Shown: positions 7,897 to 16,615, counted from the stretch's first letter. The stretch is DNA of 64,000 nt from Saccharothrix sp. HUAS TT1 (GCF_040744945.1 NZ_CP160453.1:1178001-1242000); one strand, 5' to 3'. The notes: generated by a model from the sequence alone, not told the origin. Numbers and translations: made by a program.

Positions 7897-8475
7897 GTGC
7901 CGACCAGCACGCCGAACACCAAACCATCGACGACCTCACAAGCGGCTCTGAGCTACGCGGCTCTCGGTTGGCCGGTCATACCGGGAGCGATCTGGCACGA
8001 GGGCCACTTCGCTGACCCCGCCGACGAGCAGCCGGTTACCAGTCCCTGCTTGAAGCCCATCGAGGCAGCGACCACCAACGCCGACCTGGTGCGAGAGTGG
8101 TGGTCGGCTCCGGGCCTGCACGAGCCCAACGTCTTCACCGTGACCGGTGCGGAGCTGGGCGCGTTCGCAGTGGCCGAGTCGCTGGTCATGGCGCTCCCGG
8201 ATGACCCGTGGTTCTCCAAGTTGCCGACGCCCGTGCTGGCCTTCCCGAACATGCCGCTGGCCTACTTCCTGGTCCGGCCGCCGGTGCCCTCATTGCTCAT
8301 GAGCAGTGACGCCCAGGTGGTAGAGGCCGGGATGCCCATGCCCTTGCCGCCGAGCACCCTCGGGGAGACGCCGGTGATCTGGCTGGTCACGCCCGAAGAG
8401 GCGGGTAACCGCCTGATGCCCGGTGACGCCTTGGCCGACGTGATCCAGAGCTTCGAGAAGAGGAAGAGCGCGTGA
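7897..8475 (+). CDS. Primase-polymerase (Prim-Pol)-like N-terminal domain protein
   Basis: GTG start at 7897, with AAAGG at 7885-7889 8 nt upstream; an in-frame extension to 7729 overlaps the HTH gene and is rejected. 192 residues. The opening AALSYAALGWPVIPG and the following spacing to TNADLVREWWSAP match the start of bifunctional DNA primase/polymerase N-terminal domains (family pattern YAxxGWxVxP ... WW). The catalytic acidic motif usual after this region is not evident, so this is probably a degenerate or repurposed domain. Its position in an operon of two HTH proteins hints at regulation or a mobile-element remnant. Confidence 0.6.
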   Translation: MPTSTPNTKPSTTSQAALSYAALGWPVIPGAIWHEGHFADPADEQPVTSPCLKPIEAATTNADLVREWWSAPGLHEPNVFTVTGAELGAFAVAESLVMALPDDPWFSKLPTPVLAFPNMPLAYFLVRPPVPSLLMSSDAQVVEAGMPMPLPPSTLGETPVIWLVTPEEAGNRLMPGDALADVIQSFEKRKSA

Positions 8476-8825
8476 CCGAGCTGGTAGAGCAGGCAGCACC
8501 AACCAGGCCCATGCCGCCGTGGAGCGCGGAGCAGTTCACCGGGCTCATGCGGGAGTTGGCGGTGGACGAAGCCCCGCGGCTGTTCGCCCTGGTGGAGGAG
8601 TACGGCGAGGCCGAAGACGCCCGCGTGGCGGGTTACGGCCTGGCCTACGAGAACCGTGCCGACGTCAACTCCGTGGAAGGTGACTTCCAACTGCACTCCC
8701 AGAGCGCCAAGAGTGCAAGGACGCTGTTCGAGATCAGCTCCCGGTCGGCGGGAGTACGGCGGGTGCATGTGGTGTGGGTGGATGAGGTGGCAAACGAACA
8801 AGCTGGACAGCTCGGACCCTCATGA
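8472..8825 (+). CDS. Small protein of the APRLFA(L/I)V family
   Basis: 117 residues; the GTG overlaps the previous stop by 4 bp (GTGA). Residues 32-108 align with the protein at 44809-45078: both have EAPRLFA(L/I)V(E/Q)E, then a GY/RGL segment, and a C-terminal strand before an acidic end (VVWVDE here, LVRVERE there). Proteins with this layout are common near Scr1/DUF397 regulators in Streptomyces. Here it closes a five-gene operon that contains a Scr1-like regulator. No catalytic motif; probably a small partner or effector protein. Confidence 0.7.
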   Translation: MTELVEQAAPTRPMPPWSAEQFTGLMRELAVDEAPRLFALVEEYGEAEDARVAGYGLAYENRADVNSVEGDFQLHSQSAKSARTLFEISSRSAGVRRVHVVWVDEVANEQAGQLGPS

Positions 8826-9232
8826 GCTGAACCGGTTTGCACGTAGACGTTGATCGAAGCACACGGAGGCTAGAAGGCATCGGACGGCGTGTTGGAGCCA
8901 CCCGGCTCTTCCTCGACGCCTGTGGCCAAGATCAACACTGATGTCGCGTGAAGCGATCTTGCGACTACGCCGCCTAGAAGCCCTGAAGGCGCGGGAATGC
9001 CGCTGGGCAGCCCTAGCGTTTCCCCTGCTCAGAGTCCCGCGCTCCGTGGGTCGACCCCCACAGCGACACACACGGTTAGTTGATCATGAAACGCAATGTT
9101 TCCCCTGGTAGACTGGCCATGCCAGGGGATGCATAGCCACACTTTTGACTACTCCACCGACGACATCCCGCTGTCGCCCAACACCTTCACCCGACGAACC
9201 GACATCCCCACTCCTCCGTCTACTGTGGACAA
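8826..9232. other. Non-coding junction between accessory region and tad locus
   Basis: About 400 bp with no convincing gene. It holds an inverted repeat, TCCCCTGG (9101-9108) and CCAGGGGA (9122-9129), separated by 13 nt. A DnaA-box-like TGTGGACAA lies at 9224-9232, touching the tadC stop codon. No integrase, direct repeat pair or tRNA was seen here. The Flp pilin and TadE genes that would normally follow tadC are absent. Confidence 0.5.
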
Positions 9233-9793
9233 CTACCAGCTGTGGCCGACGCTGCCGACGAGCCCGATCACCACCGGCACGACGCCGAGGCACAGGAACG
9301 CGGGCAGGAAGCAGAGCGCCAGCGGTCCCGCGACGAGCACCGCGGCGCGTTGGGCACGCGCCTCGGCCTGGTCGGCCACCCCCGCCCGCGCCTGCACCGC
9401 CAGGTCCGCCGCCGCACCCGCCAGCGCGGCGCCCGACCGCGCGGTCCGACGTGCCGCCCTCGCCAGCGGCGCGGTGTCCGGGTGGTCGAGGGCCCTGGCC
9501 CACGCGTGCACCGGGTCGGCGCCCAACGCCAGCAGGTCGACCACCTCCCGAAGCCGCTCGGCCGGCCCCGGCGGGACACCGGGGAGGACGGCCCGCACCG
9601 CCCCGGCCACCGGCAGTCCCGCCCGCAGCGCGGCGGCCAGCAGGTCCCAGGTCGCCGCCGCCGCGAACGGGTCCGGCGGTCCCGGCTTCGGCGCGCGCGT
9701 CCGCCTCGGCCCCGCTCTGGGTCTCAACCGCAGCGCCGCCCTGGACGGCGCCGGGAAGGTGATCACCGCCAGCGCGAGCAGGAAGAGGCTCAC
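9233..9793 (-). CDS. tadC: TadC-like type II secretion F domain protein
   Basis: GTG start at 9793 overlapping the tadB stop (GTGA); 186 residues. The N-terminus is a hydrophobic helix (SLFLLALAVITFPAPS), residues 45-150 are the cytoplasmic helical T2SSF/GspF region (TWDLLAAALRAGLPVAGAV), and a C-terminal hydrophobic segment (VLVAGPLALCFLPAFLCLG) forms a membrane helix pair. It is the inner-membrane platform of a Tad/Flp pilus assembly system, with TadB. It is the last gene of the operon: the pilin, TadE and TadF genes expected next are not present. Confidence 0.85.
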   Translation of the reverse strand: MSLFLLALAVITFPAPSRAALRLRPRAGPRRTRAPKPGPPDPFAAAATWDLLAAALRAGLPVAGAVRAVLPGVPPGPAERLREVVDLLALGADPVHAWARALDHPDTAPLARAARRTARSGAALAGAAADLAVQARAGVADQAEARAQRAAVLVAGPLALCFLPAFLCLGVVPVVIGLVGSVGHSW

Positions 9794-10551
9794 GCGATCA
9801 CCTGCCCGGTCAGCCGACCGCTCCACAGCAACCCGGCGCAGATCAGCACCACCCCGGTCACCAGCAGCACCTGCCCCAGCGCGCCGCCGGTCAGGACCGC
9901 CAGCGGACCCGCACCGGCCAGTTCGCCGAGCACCACCCCGAACAGCGGCAACCCGGCCAACACCGCCGCACCGGCCCGCGGACCGGACATCCGGGCGTGG
10001 ACCTGCCGCGCGAACGCCGTCCGCCGATCAAGATCACGGCGGACCGCGTCCAGCACGTCGGCCAGCGGCACGCCGTGCACCGCCGCCAACCGCCACGCCC
10101 GCGCCAGGTGGTGGGCGTCGGGGAAGTCGGCCAGCGCCGCTTCCACATCACCCCCGCGCGCCGCCGTCGCCGCGATCGCCCGCAGGACTTCGGCAGCCGG
10201 CGCTCCCGCGTCCTCGGCCGCGCCGACAGCGGCCTTGGCCGGGTGGGCGCCCGAGCGCAACTCGGCCACGAACGCCTGCAACCCGTCGGCGAGCGCACCC
10301 GCCGCGGCCAAGCGCGCCCGTTGCCGACCCACCTCCCGGTGCGCCCGCCAAACGGCACCCGCCAACAGCCCGCCGGCAACCGCCCCGCCAACGCCCGCCG
10401 CAGCACCCAGCGCGGTGCCCGCCAGCACGACGAGCGGCAGGTTCACCGTCGGCGCCCGCCACCGCGGCAGACGTCGACCCCCGACCAACCGCCGCCGCGC
10501 CCGACCGGACGGCAGCACCAGCAGCGCGGCAGCCAGCAGCAAGAAGCTCAT
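9790..10551 (-). CDS. tadB: TadB-like type II secretion F domain protein
   Basis: 253 residues from the ATG that overlaps the tadA stop (ATGA at 10548-10551). Two N-terminal hydrophobic helices (residues 1-20 and 35-60), a central GspF-like domain (residues 75-190, with LQAFVAELRSGAHPAKA and RAWRLAAVHGVPLADVLDAV), and two C-terminal membrane helices (LAGLPLFGVVLGELAG; VLLVTGVVLICAGLLW). It pairs with TadC as the membrane platform for pilus assembly. Very Ala-rich, as usual in high-GC actinobacteria. Confidence 0.88.
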   Translation of the reverse strand: MSFLLLAAALLVLPSGRARRRLVGGRRLPRWRAPTVNLPLVVLAGTALGAAAGVGGAVAGGLLAGAVWRAHREVGRQRARLAAAGALADGLQAFVAELRSGAHPAKAAVGAAEDAGAPAAEVLRAIAATAARGGDVEAALADFPDAHHLARAWRLAAVHGVPLADVLDAVRRDLDRRTAFARQVHARMSGPRAGAAVLAGLPLFGVVLGELAGAGPLAVLTGGALGQVLLVTGVVLICAGLLWSGRLTGQVIA

Positions 10552-11681
10552 GACCACCCCACCAGGGACTTGAGCGCCGCGCCCGCCTCCTGCCAACCGC
10601 CGTCCCGCCGCCAGGCCGGCCGGACCGCCAGGTGACCTGATCGCCGGTGCAGCACCCCGATCTCGGCGAGGTGACGGGTCCCGTCGGCCGCCCGGCCGGT
10701 GTGCAGGACGACCTTCACCGCCGCCGCCAGCTGGCTGTGCAACGCGTGCCGGTCGAGGCCGCCGAGCGCCGCCAGCGCCTCCAACCGGGCCGGGACCTCG
10801 GCGGGCGAGTTGGCGTGCAGGGTGCCCGCGCCGCCGTCGTGCCCGGTGTTCAGCGACGACAGCAGTTCGCACACCTCGGCGCCCCGGACCTCGCCGACCA
10901 CGATCCGGTCCGGCCGCATCCGCAACGCCTGCCGGACCAGGTCGCGCACCGTCACCTCGCCCGCGCCCTCGACGTTCGGGCCGCGCGCGAGCAGCCGGAC
11001 GACCTGCGGGTGGTCGGGCTGCAGCTCACCCGCGTCCTCCACGCACACCACCCGTTCGTGGTGGGGCACGCAGCCGAGCAGGGCCGCGAGCAGTGTCGTC
11101 TTGCCCGACCCCGTGCCGCCGACCACCAGGAACGCCTGCCTGGCCAGCACGATCGCGCGGAGCAGGTCGGCCGTCGCCCCGTCGAACGTGCCGCGGGCGC
11201 GCAGGGCCGCCAGGTCGTGCGCGGCGGGGCGGAGGACGCGCAACGACAGGCACGTCAGCGGAGCGATCGGCGGCAGCACGGCGTGCAGCCGCACGGAACC
11301 CGGCAGCCACCCGTCGACGCAGGGCGCCGCGTCGTCCAGCCTCCGCCCCGCCGCCACCGCGAGCCGTTGGGCGAGGCGGCGCACCGCGGCTTCGTCGGGG
11401 AAGGCGACGTCCGTGCGGCGCAGGCCGGCGACACCGTCGACCCACACCTGGTCCGGCCCGGTGACGAGCACGTCCGTCGTGCCCGGGTCGCGCAGGAGCG
11501 GTTCGAGCGGCCCGGCGCCGACGAACTCCTGGCGCAGCACGGTGAGCGCGCGCTGGACGTCCTCATCGCCCAGCACCCCACCGGCCTCACCCCGCACCGC
11601 CGCGGCGACCGCGGCGGAGGTCAACTCGGTGCGCCCACTGGCCAACCGCCTGCGGACCCGTTCAACGAGGTCGCTCACCAC
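10548..11681 (-). CDS. tadA: TadA/CpaF family secretion ATPase
   Basis: 377 residues. An N-terminal helical domain (1-120) is followed by the RecA-like ATPase: Walker [12 protein letters not shown] near residue 190, Asp box [10 protein letters not shown], Walker [10 protein letters not shown], and His box [15 protein letters not shown]. It powers assembly of Flp/Tad pili. The GTG at 11681 and the next GTG at 11678 are both possible starts. It heads an overlapping tadA-tadB-tadC run and lies downstream of ssd, the usual actinobacterial order (compare Rv3660c to Rv3657c in M. tuberculosis). Confidence 0.93.
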   Translation of the reverse strand: MVSDLVERVRRRLASGRTELTSAAVAAAVRGEAGGVLGDEDVQRALTVLRQEFVGAGPLEPLLRDPGTTDVLVTGPDQVWVDGVAGLRRTDVAFPDEAAVRRLAQRLAVAAGRRLDDAAPCVDGWLPGSVRLHAVLPPIAPLTCLSLRVLRPAAHDLAALRARGTFDGATADLLRAIVLARQAFLVVGGTGSGKTTLLAALLGCVPHHERVVCVEDAGELQPDHPQVVRLLARGPNVEGAGEVTVRDLVRQALRMRPDRIVVGEVRGAEVCELLSSLNTGHDGGAGTLHANSPAEVPARLEALAALGGLDRHALHSQLAAAVKVVLHTGRAADGTRHLAEIGVLHRRSGHLAVRPAWRRDGGWQEAGAALKSLVGWS

Positions 11682-11892
11682 TCACCACCTCCCGCAACCC
11701 CTTGTGCCGCAAGGGGAGGACTTCACGCACGGCTTCCGCCAGAACGTCGGGGTCGACCGGCTGCCGAAGGCGCGGCAACGACAACTCGGCCAGCACGAGC
11801 GCCGCCAACGACACCGGCCGACAGGTCCGGAACGCGACCGGCGGCCGGAAACCCGGGTGCCGCTTCACCGTCGGCTTGCGATCACGGTTCAC
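11662..11892 (-). CDS. Small hypothetical ORF between ssd and tadA
   Basis: A 76-residue ORF from a GTG that overlaps the tadA start by 20 bp. It has a basic N-terminus and a Leu-rich helical part ([15 protein letters not shown]), with codon use typical of the region. No strong ribosome binding site and no recognised family. The overlap with tadA would allow translational coupling. It may be a real small gene or chance; I keep it at low confidence because the ssd-tadA gap (279 bp) is otherwise unexplained. Confidence 0.35.
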   Translation of the reverse strand: MNRDRKPTVKRHPGFRPPVAFRTCRPVSLAALVLAELSLPRLRQPVDPDVLAEAVREVLPLRHKGLREVVSGERPR

Positions 11893-11960
11893 GGAGCACC
11901 CCCGAACCCCCGCCGACAGCCGGTCCGGCGAGCAGCCGTCGCACCGGACCGGGTGCGCGA

Positions 11961-13022
11961 TCAGCCGTCATGGAGCACCGCCAGGACTTCCCGGGCCGCC
12001 TTCGCCAGCGGTCCCCGGTGGGTCTCCGGGAAGCGGCCGTTGTCGAGGGCGGCGGCCAGGCCCGGTTCGGGCCGCATGGTCGTCAGCAGCGGCACGCCCA
12101 CGGCTTCCACGACCTGCGCCGTGGTGAGGCCGCCGGGCGCCGGGCCGCGCACCACCGCCTTCAGCCGCGCGCCGCGCTCGGCCACCTGGTCGACCAGCGC
12201 CTTGGCCGCCATGCACGCCTTCACGTCCGCCGGCACCACCAGCACCGCCAGGTCGGCCCGGTCGAGGGCCGCGCACGCCGCGGCGGTCAGCTGCCGGGGC
12301 AGGTCGCACACGACCGTGCCACCGGCCCGCCGCCCCGCCTCGACCACCGCCACCACGGCATCGGGCTCCGGCCCCGGGCCGGTCCGGCCGCACGACAGCA
12401 CGGTCAGGCTCCCGCGCCCACCACCGGAACGGCCGGGCAGCGCCGAGCGCAGCGCCGCCACCGGCACCCGGCCACCGGTCAGCTGCAACGTGGGCCAGCG
12501 CAGGCCTTCCTGCCCCTCCGCGCCCAGCAGCACGTCGAGCCCGCCGCCCAACGGGTCGCAGTCGACCAGCAACCCCTGACCTCCCAGGGCGGACACGGCC
12601 TGCCCCACCGCCACCGACAGCACCGACGCGCCCGCGCCGCCACGGGCGCCCAGCACCGCCAGCACCCTGCCGTCCGCGACGGGACCGCCCTCGGCCGCAT
12701 CGGCCAGCACCGCGCGCAGCCGTTCCTGCCCCGCGGGCAGCTCCAGCACCTGCTCCACGCCCAACGCCAACGCGCACCGCCACACCTCCGGACCCGGCGG
12801 CCCGGCGCCGACGACGTGGACACCCGATCTGCGCGGGAACCCGTCGGCCACGCACGCGACGACGGCCTCCTCGTCCAGCACCACCACCGCCGCGGCGTGC
12901 CAGCTGCCGCGCAACGCCGTCACGTCGGCCACGCGCTCCACCTCGCAGCCGACCACCGCCGCCGCGTGCAGCACCTCGTCCACCAGACCCGCTTCGGCCA
13001 CCAGCGCCACCGGTCGCTTCAT
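11961..13022 (-). CDS. ssd: Septum site-determining protein Ssd (MinD-like/CpaE-like)
   Basis: The ATG at 13022 is preceded by AGGAGG; an in-frame extension to 13079 is rejected on that ground. 353 residues. Residues 1-110 form a receiver-like domain without clear phosphoacceptor context. Residues 115-345 are a ParA/MinD-type ATPase domain with a deviant P-loop region ([18 protein letters not shown]) and the switch-like [13 protein letters not shown]. It matches Rv3660c, the Ssd protein of mycobacteria, and CpaE proteins that localise Tad pili. It opens the ssd-tadABC operon and is divergent from the HAD phosphatase gene. Confidence 0.9.
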   Translation of the reverse strand: MKRPVALVAEAGLVDEVLHAAAVVGCEVERVADVTALRGSWHAAAVVVLDEEAVVACVADGFPRRSGVHVVGAGPPGPEVWRCALALGVEQVLELPAGQERLRAVLADAAEGGPVADGRVLAVLGARGGAGASVLSVAVGQAVSALGGQGLLVDCDPLGGGLDVLLGAEGQEGLRWPTLQLTGGRVPVAALRSALPGRSGGGRGSLTVLSCGRTGPGPEPDAVVAVVEAGRRAGGTVVCDLPRQLTAAACAALDRADLAVLVVPADVKACMAAKALVDQVAERGARLKAVVRGPAPGGLTTAQVVEAVGVPLLTTMRPEPGLAAALDNGRFPETHRGPLAKAAREVLAVLHDG

Positions 13023-13097
13023 CCCGTCCTCCTGTTCAGGGGTACGGGTTCCACGGTGTCGAGCGGTGAGGAAGGACACAACGAGTCATGATCAACA

Positions 13098-13125
13098 TGT
13101 GGACAACCGGTGGGGCTGTGGACAA
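13098..13125. promoter_or_regulatory. Two perfect DnaA-box-like sequences
   Basis: TGTGGACAA occurs at 13098-13106 and again at 13117-13125, 19 bp apart in the same orientation. Its complement TTGTCCACA is the preferred actinobacterial DnaA box. A third copy lies at 9224-9232, just past tadC. They may bind DnaA and link the ssd/tad promoter to replication state, or be coincidental. Confidence 0.4.
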
Positions 13126-13257
13126 CCCGGGGCGCCGCGGCCGTGCGAGCACACCTCGACAACGGCGCGACAGCGGAAGATCAGGAGTCGATGCAAGGAG
13201 GGCCGCGGGCGACCCGAGGTCCAACGCGGCGGCCCGGAGAACCGACCCCGGACATGG

Positions 13258-13325
13258 GACGACCCCCGCCAGGGGGGAGGGACGGGGGTCGTCATTGGTT
13301 CAGTCCCGGGGGGTCGGACTGAACC
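13258..13325. terminator. Two tandem strong hairpins
   Basis: GACGACCCCC (13258-13267) pairs with GGGGGTCGTC (13284-13293), and GGTTCAGTCC (13297-13306) pairs with GGACTGAACC (13316-13325). Both have perfect 10-bp stems and are only 3 bp apart. No U-tract follows. They lie between the divergent ssd and HAD genes, so they are not simple gene-end terminators. A structured leader RNA or attenuator is possible. Confidence 0.45.
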
Positions 13326-13486
13326 TGTCCGGTCGAGCCGGACCCGTCTACTGTATCCCCACCGGACAAGGTCTTGCGTGTCTTCCGTTAGAGGGAAGCG
13401 AAATTTCGATGGACAGCACACCCATTTCGTAAACCGACGAACAACCGGCAGCGGCCGGCCGCAGGCGCCCCGCCTAAGCTTGAGCG

Positions 13487-14299
13487 GTGACCGAGCACGC
13501 CACCGAAGGCAGCCGGGTCGCCGCGTTCTTCGACCTGGACAAGACCGTCATCGCCAAGTCGAGCACGCTGGCGTTCAGCCGGCCGTTCTTCCAAGAGGGC
13601 CTGATCAACCGGCGTGCGGTGCTCAAGAGCGCCTACGCGCAGTTCGTCTTCATGCTGGCCGGCGCCGACGCCGACCAGATGGACCGGATGCGCTCGCACA
13701 TCACCGCGCTCTGCGAGGGCTGGGACGTCGAGCAGGTGCGCTCGATCGTGGACGAGACGCTGCACGACATCGTCGACCCCCTCGTCTACAAGGAGGCCAC
13801 GCAGCTCATCGCCGACCACAAGGGCGAGGGCCACGACGTGGTCGTGGTGTCCGCTTCGGGCGAGGAGCTGGTCGCGCCCATCTCCACCATGATCGGCGCG
13901 ACGCACAGCGTCGGCACCCGGATGGTCGTCGCCGGGGGCCGCTACTCCGGCGAGGTCGGCTTCTACTGCGCCGGCGAGAACAAGGCGATCGCCGTCAAGC
14001 AGCTCGCCGACCGGCACGACTACGACCTGAGCCGCTGCTACGCCTACTCGGACTCCATCTCCGACCTGCCGCTGCTGGAGGCCGTCGGCCACCCGACCGC
14101 GGTGAACCCGGACCGGGCGCTGCGCCGGGTCGCGACCCAGCGCGGCTGGCCGGTCCTGACCTTCTCCGACCCCGTGTCGCTGCGCGCCCGCATCCCCCGC
14201 CCGTCGGGCGCCGCGGTCGCCGTGACCGCGATCGGGCTCGGCGCCGCGACGGCGGCCGGCGTGGCCTGGTACGGCCTGCGCCGGCGGCGGCGGAGCTGA
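13487..14299 (+). CDS. HAD-IB family hydrolase (SerB-like phosphatase)
   Basis: 270 residues from a GTG that follows a TAAGCT box by 6 nt, so probably leaderless. HAD motifs: FFDLDKTVI (nucleophile Asp, residues ~14-22), VVVSASGEE (motif II Ser), KAIAVK (motif III Lys) and YSDSISDLPLL (motif IV acids). The C-terminus has a hydrophobic helix (AVAVTAIGLGAATAAGVAW) and an Arg-rich end, suggesting membrane anchoring with the catalytic part in the cytoplasm. It is divergent from ssd, as Rv3661 is in mycobacteria. Substrate unknown; phosphoserine-like small phosphates are the family norm. Confidence 0.9.
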   Translation: MTEHATEGSRVAAFFDLDKTVIAKSSTLAFSRPFFQEGLINRRAVLKSAYAQFVFMLAGADADQMDRMRSHITALCEGWDVEQVRSIVDETLHDIVDPLVYKEATQLIADHKGEGHDVVVVSASGEELVAPISTMIGATHSVGTRMVVAGGRYSGEVGFYCAGENKAIAVKQLADRHDYDLSRCYAYSDSISDLPLLEAVGHPTAVNPDRALRRVATQRGWPVLTFSDPVSLRARIPRPSGAAVAVTAIGLGAATAAGVAWYGLRRRRRS

Positions 14300-14653
14300 T
14301 TCACCCCGCCGTCACCCCGGTCAGCGGTACCGGGGGCGCGGGAGGGTCGAAATCGCTGTCACAAAAGACTTTCCGCTACTGAACGTCGCTTGACCGGTGC
14401 ACCCCATCGAGCCCTTGCTGTGACGGCCGACACGCACTACAAAGGAAGTGCGGACCTCTGGTCGGCCAGGGACGAAGCGGAAGAGAAGCGTCGTCCACCC
14501 CGGCAGAGCTCCGTGCGCGGACTTCGAGACACCCACGCGCAGCACGCCGCGGGAGGCTTGTCGTCAAGGGCCTGCGTACCGGGACGCCGGACGCCGAGGC
14601 CAGGTCGGTACGACACGAGTTGCACGCTTGGTAACTCAGAAGCCCGCGCTGTC
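14300..14653. other. Non-coding stretch before a strong terminator
   Basis: No gene with coding support. The segment contains several stem-capable stretches, for example TGCGCG and CGCGCA around 14516-14541, and ends in the strong terminator at 14654-14692. That leaves room for a stand-alone small RNA or a long 3' untranslated region of the HAD gene. It matches no RNA family I can name: it lacks the conserved marks of RNase P RNA, tmRNA and SRP RNA. Confidence 0.35.
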
Positions 14654-14692
14654 GACGGTGGGGCCCCTCTGCGAGGGGCCCCACCGTCTTTT
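14654..14692 (+). terminator. Intrinsic terminator
   Basis: GACGGTGGGGCCCCT (14654-14668) pairs perfectly with AGGGGCCCCACCGTC (14674-14688), with a 5-nt loop and a TTTT tract at 14689-14692. This is one of the few hairpins here with a U-run on the plus strand. It ends transcription coming from 13487 or from an RNA in the 14300-14650 gap. Confidence 0.8.
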
Positions 14693-14810
14693 CGTGCCAT
14701 GCCTTCTGCCCCGAAAGCGCGACTCCCCGAACAAGTGCCCGAACGAGTGACGGCCGAAACCCCCGGTTTTGTCGGACCCCCTCCCCACAATGGCCACGCA
14801 GCGCAACCCG

Positions 14811-14862
14811 TTGACCCACCTCTGTGACGTGGGTAACTTGCCAAAAGCACCACTTGGTGGTG
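14811..14862 (+). promoter_or_regulatory. Promoter and operator of the peptidoglycan-recycling operon
   Basis: TTGACC (14811-14816) and TAACTT (14834-14839) are separated by exactly 17 bp, a strong housekeeping-sigma promoter. CACCAC (14848-14853) and GTGGTG (14857-14862) form an inverted repeat over the expected transcription start, a natural repressor position. The leader to the GTG at 14888 includes the ribosome binding site GGGAGG. Confidence 0.65.
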
Positions 14863-14887
14863 GAGGATTCCCCGAAGGGAGGCCGCA

Positions 14888-16615
14888 GTGCTCCGTCCGC
14901 TCGTCGTCGTCGCCGTGGCCGCGGCTTCCGCGGTCACCGCACCGGCGCAGGCCGCGCCCGATCGGGCCGCGCCCGACCAGGCACAGCACCTCGCCGCCGC
15001 GGTGCGCGGCATGTCGCTGGAGCAGAAGGTCGGCCAGCTCTTCGTCACCTACGTGCACGGCCAGTCGCCGGACGAGGCGCACCCCGGCAACCTGCGCGAC
15101 TTCGGCGTGGCCACCCCGGCCGAGGTGGTGGCGAAGTTCCAGCCGGGCGGTGTCGTCTACTTCAACAACTCCAGCTACGACAACATCGACACACCGCGCC
15201 AGATCGCGACCCTCTCCAACGGCCTGCGACGGGCGAGCCGCCTGCCGCTGACCATCGCCATCGACCAGGAGATGGGGATCGTCACCCGGATCGGCCCGCC
15301 GGCCACCCAGTTCCCGGGCAACATGGCGCTCGGCGCGGGCCGCAGCACGGCGGACGCCGAGCAGGCCGCCCGCATCACCGCCCGCGAGCTGCGCGCCATG
15401 GGCATCACGCAGAACTTCGCGCCGGACGCGGACGTCAACTCCAACCCGGCCAACCCGGTCATCGGCGTGCGCTCCTACTCCGGCGACCCGGCCCTCGCGG
15501 CCACGATGACCGCCGCCCAGGTGCGCGGCTACCAGGGCCGCTTCCTGTCCCGGGACGCGGTGAGCGCGACCGCCAAGCACTTCCCCGGCCACGGCGACAC
15601 CGGCACCGACAGCCACACCACGCTGCCGCGGGTCGACCGCACCGAGGCGCAGTGGAACGAGCTGGACGCGCCGCCGTTCCGGGCCGCCATCGCCGCCGGG
15701 GTCGACTCGGTCATGACCGCGCACATCCAGATGCCGAAGATCGACCCATCGGGTGAACCGGCCACGTTGTCCAAGCCTGCCCTCGACCTCTTGCGGGTGA
15801 ACTTGGGCTACGACGGCGTGATCATCACCGACGCGCTGGGCATGGCGGGCGTGCGGCAGCTGCACAGCGACGCCGAGATCCCGGTGCTGGCCCTGAAGGC
15901 GGGCGTCGACCAGCTCCTCATGCCGGTGGACCTCGAACTGGCGGTGAACAGCGTGCTCGCGGCCGTGCGCAGCGGCGAGCTGACCGAGCAGCGCATCGAC
16001 CGCAGCGTGCTGCGGGTGCTGCGGATGAAGTTCCTGCGCGGCGCGTTCACCGGCGCGCCGGTGGACGTCGACGCGGTCGACTCCGCGGTCGGCCCGGCCG
16101 AGCACCTGGACGCCGCCCGGCGGATCACCGAGCGCACCGTCACCGCCGTGCGCAACGACGCGGGCGTGCTGCCGCCGGCCGCGAAGCCGACCGCCGCGCT
16201 GGTCACCGGCTGGGGCGAGACGACGACGCGCGCGCTGGCGGGCGCACTGGGCGGCACCGCGCTGCCCACCGGCGCCGCGCCGACCGAAGCGCAGGTCACC
16301 GCCGCCGTCCAGGCCGCCGCGAGCGCCGACCTGGTCGTCGTGCTGACCAACGCGCTGTCCCGCCAGCCGGCGCAGCAGGCCCTGCTGACCCGGCTGCTGG
16401 CCACCGGCAAACCGGTCGTCGCGGTCGCCGTGCAGAACCCGTACGACGTGGCGCACACGGCCGCGCCGACGTGGCTGGCGACGTACTCCTACAGCCCGGT
16501 CTCGATGGCGGCGCTGGCCGGGGTGATCACCGGCGAGGTGCGCCCGGTCGGCACGCTGCCGGTCGCGGTGCCCGGCCCGACCCCGTACCCGCTCGGCCAC
16601 GGATTGGTCTGGTGA
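14888..16615 (+). CDS. nagZ: Exported glycoside hydrolase family 3 beta-N-acetylglucosaminidase
   Basis: 575 residues with an N-terminal signal peptide (hydrophobic residues 5-20, cleavage near AQA-AP). The GH3 domain carries the NagZ signature KHFPGHGDTGTDSH near residue 230, whose Asp-His pair acts as general acid/base, and the nucleophile Asp in IITDALGMAG near residue 315. Residues ~390-575 are the second GH3 (alpha/beta sandwich) domain. It removes GlcNAc from muropeptides or glycan ends; export puts this outside the cytoplasm, as in Bacillus NagZ. It overlaps the next gene by 4 bp (GTGA) and starts the salvage operon. Confidence 0.92.
   Translation: MLRPLVVVAVAAASAVTAPAQAAPDRAAPDQAQHLAAAVRGMSLEQKVGQLFVTYVHGQSPDEAHPGNLRDFGVATPAEVVAKFQPGGVVYFNNSSYDNIDTPRQIATLSNGLRRASRLPLTIAIDQEMGIVTRIGPPATQFPGNMALGAGRSTADAEQAARITARELRAMGITQNFAPDADVNSNPANPVIGVRSYSGDPALAATMTAAQVRGYQGRFLSRDAVSATAKHFPGHGDTGTDSHTTLPRVDRTEAQWNELDAPPFRAAIAAGVDSVMTAHIQMPKIDPSGEPATLSKPALDLLRVNLGYDGVIITDALGMAGVRQLHSDAEIPVLALKAGVDQLLMPVDLELAVNSVLAAVRSGELTEQRIDRSVLRVLRMKFLRGAFTGAPVDVDAVDSAVGPAEHLDAARRITERTVTAVRNDAGVLPPAAKPTAALVTGWGETTTRALAGALGGTALPTGAAPTEAQVTAAVQAAASADLVVVLTNALSRQPAQQALLTRLLATGKPVVAVAVQNPYDVAHTAAPTWLATYSYSPVSMAALAGVITGEVRPVGTLPVAVPGPTPYPLGHGLVW

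Noticed and set aside
8826..9232. Small ORFs such as the one opening near 9119
   Set aside because: They are very short or shadow tadC. None has a ribosome site or a recognisable product.
10647..13091. Long plus-strand ORF opposite tadA and ssd
   Set aside because: Antisense shadow of genes with clear motifs; the protein is Arg/Gln-rich and shows no domain.
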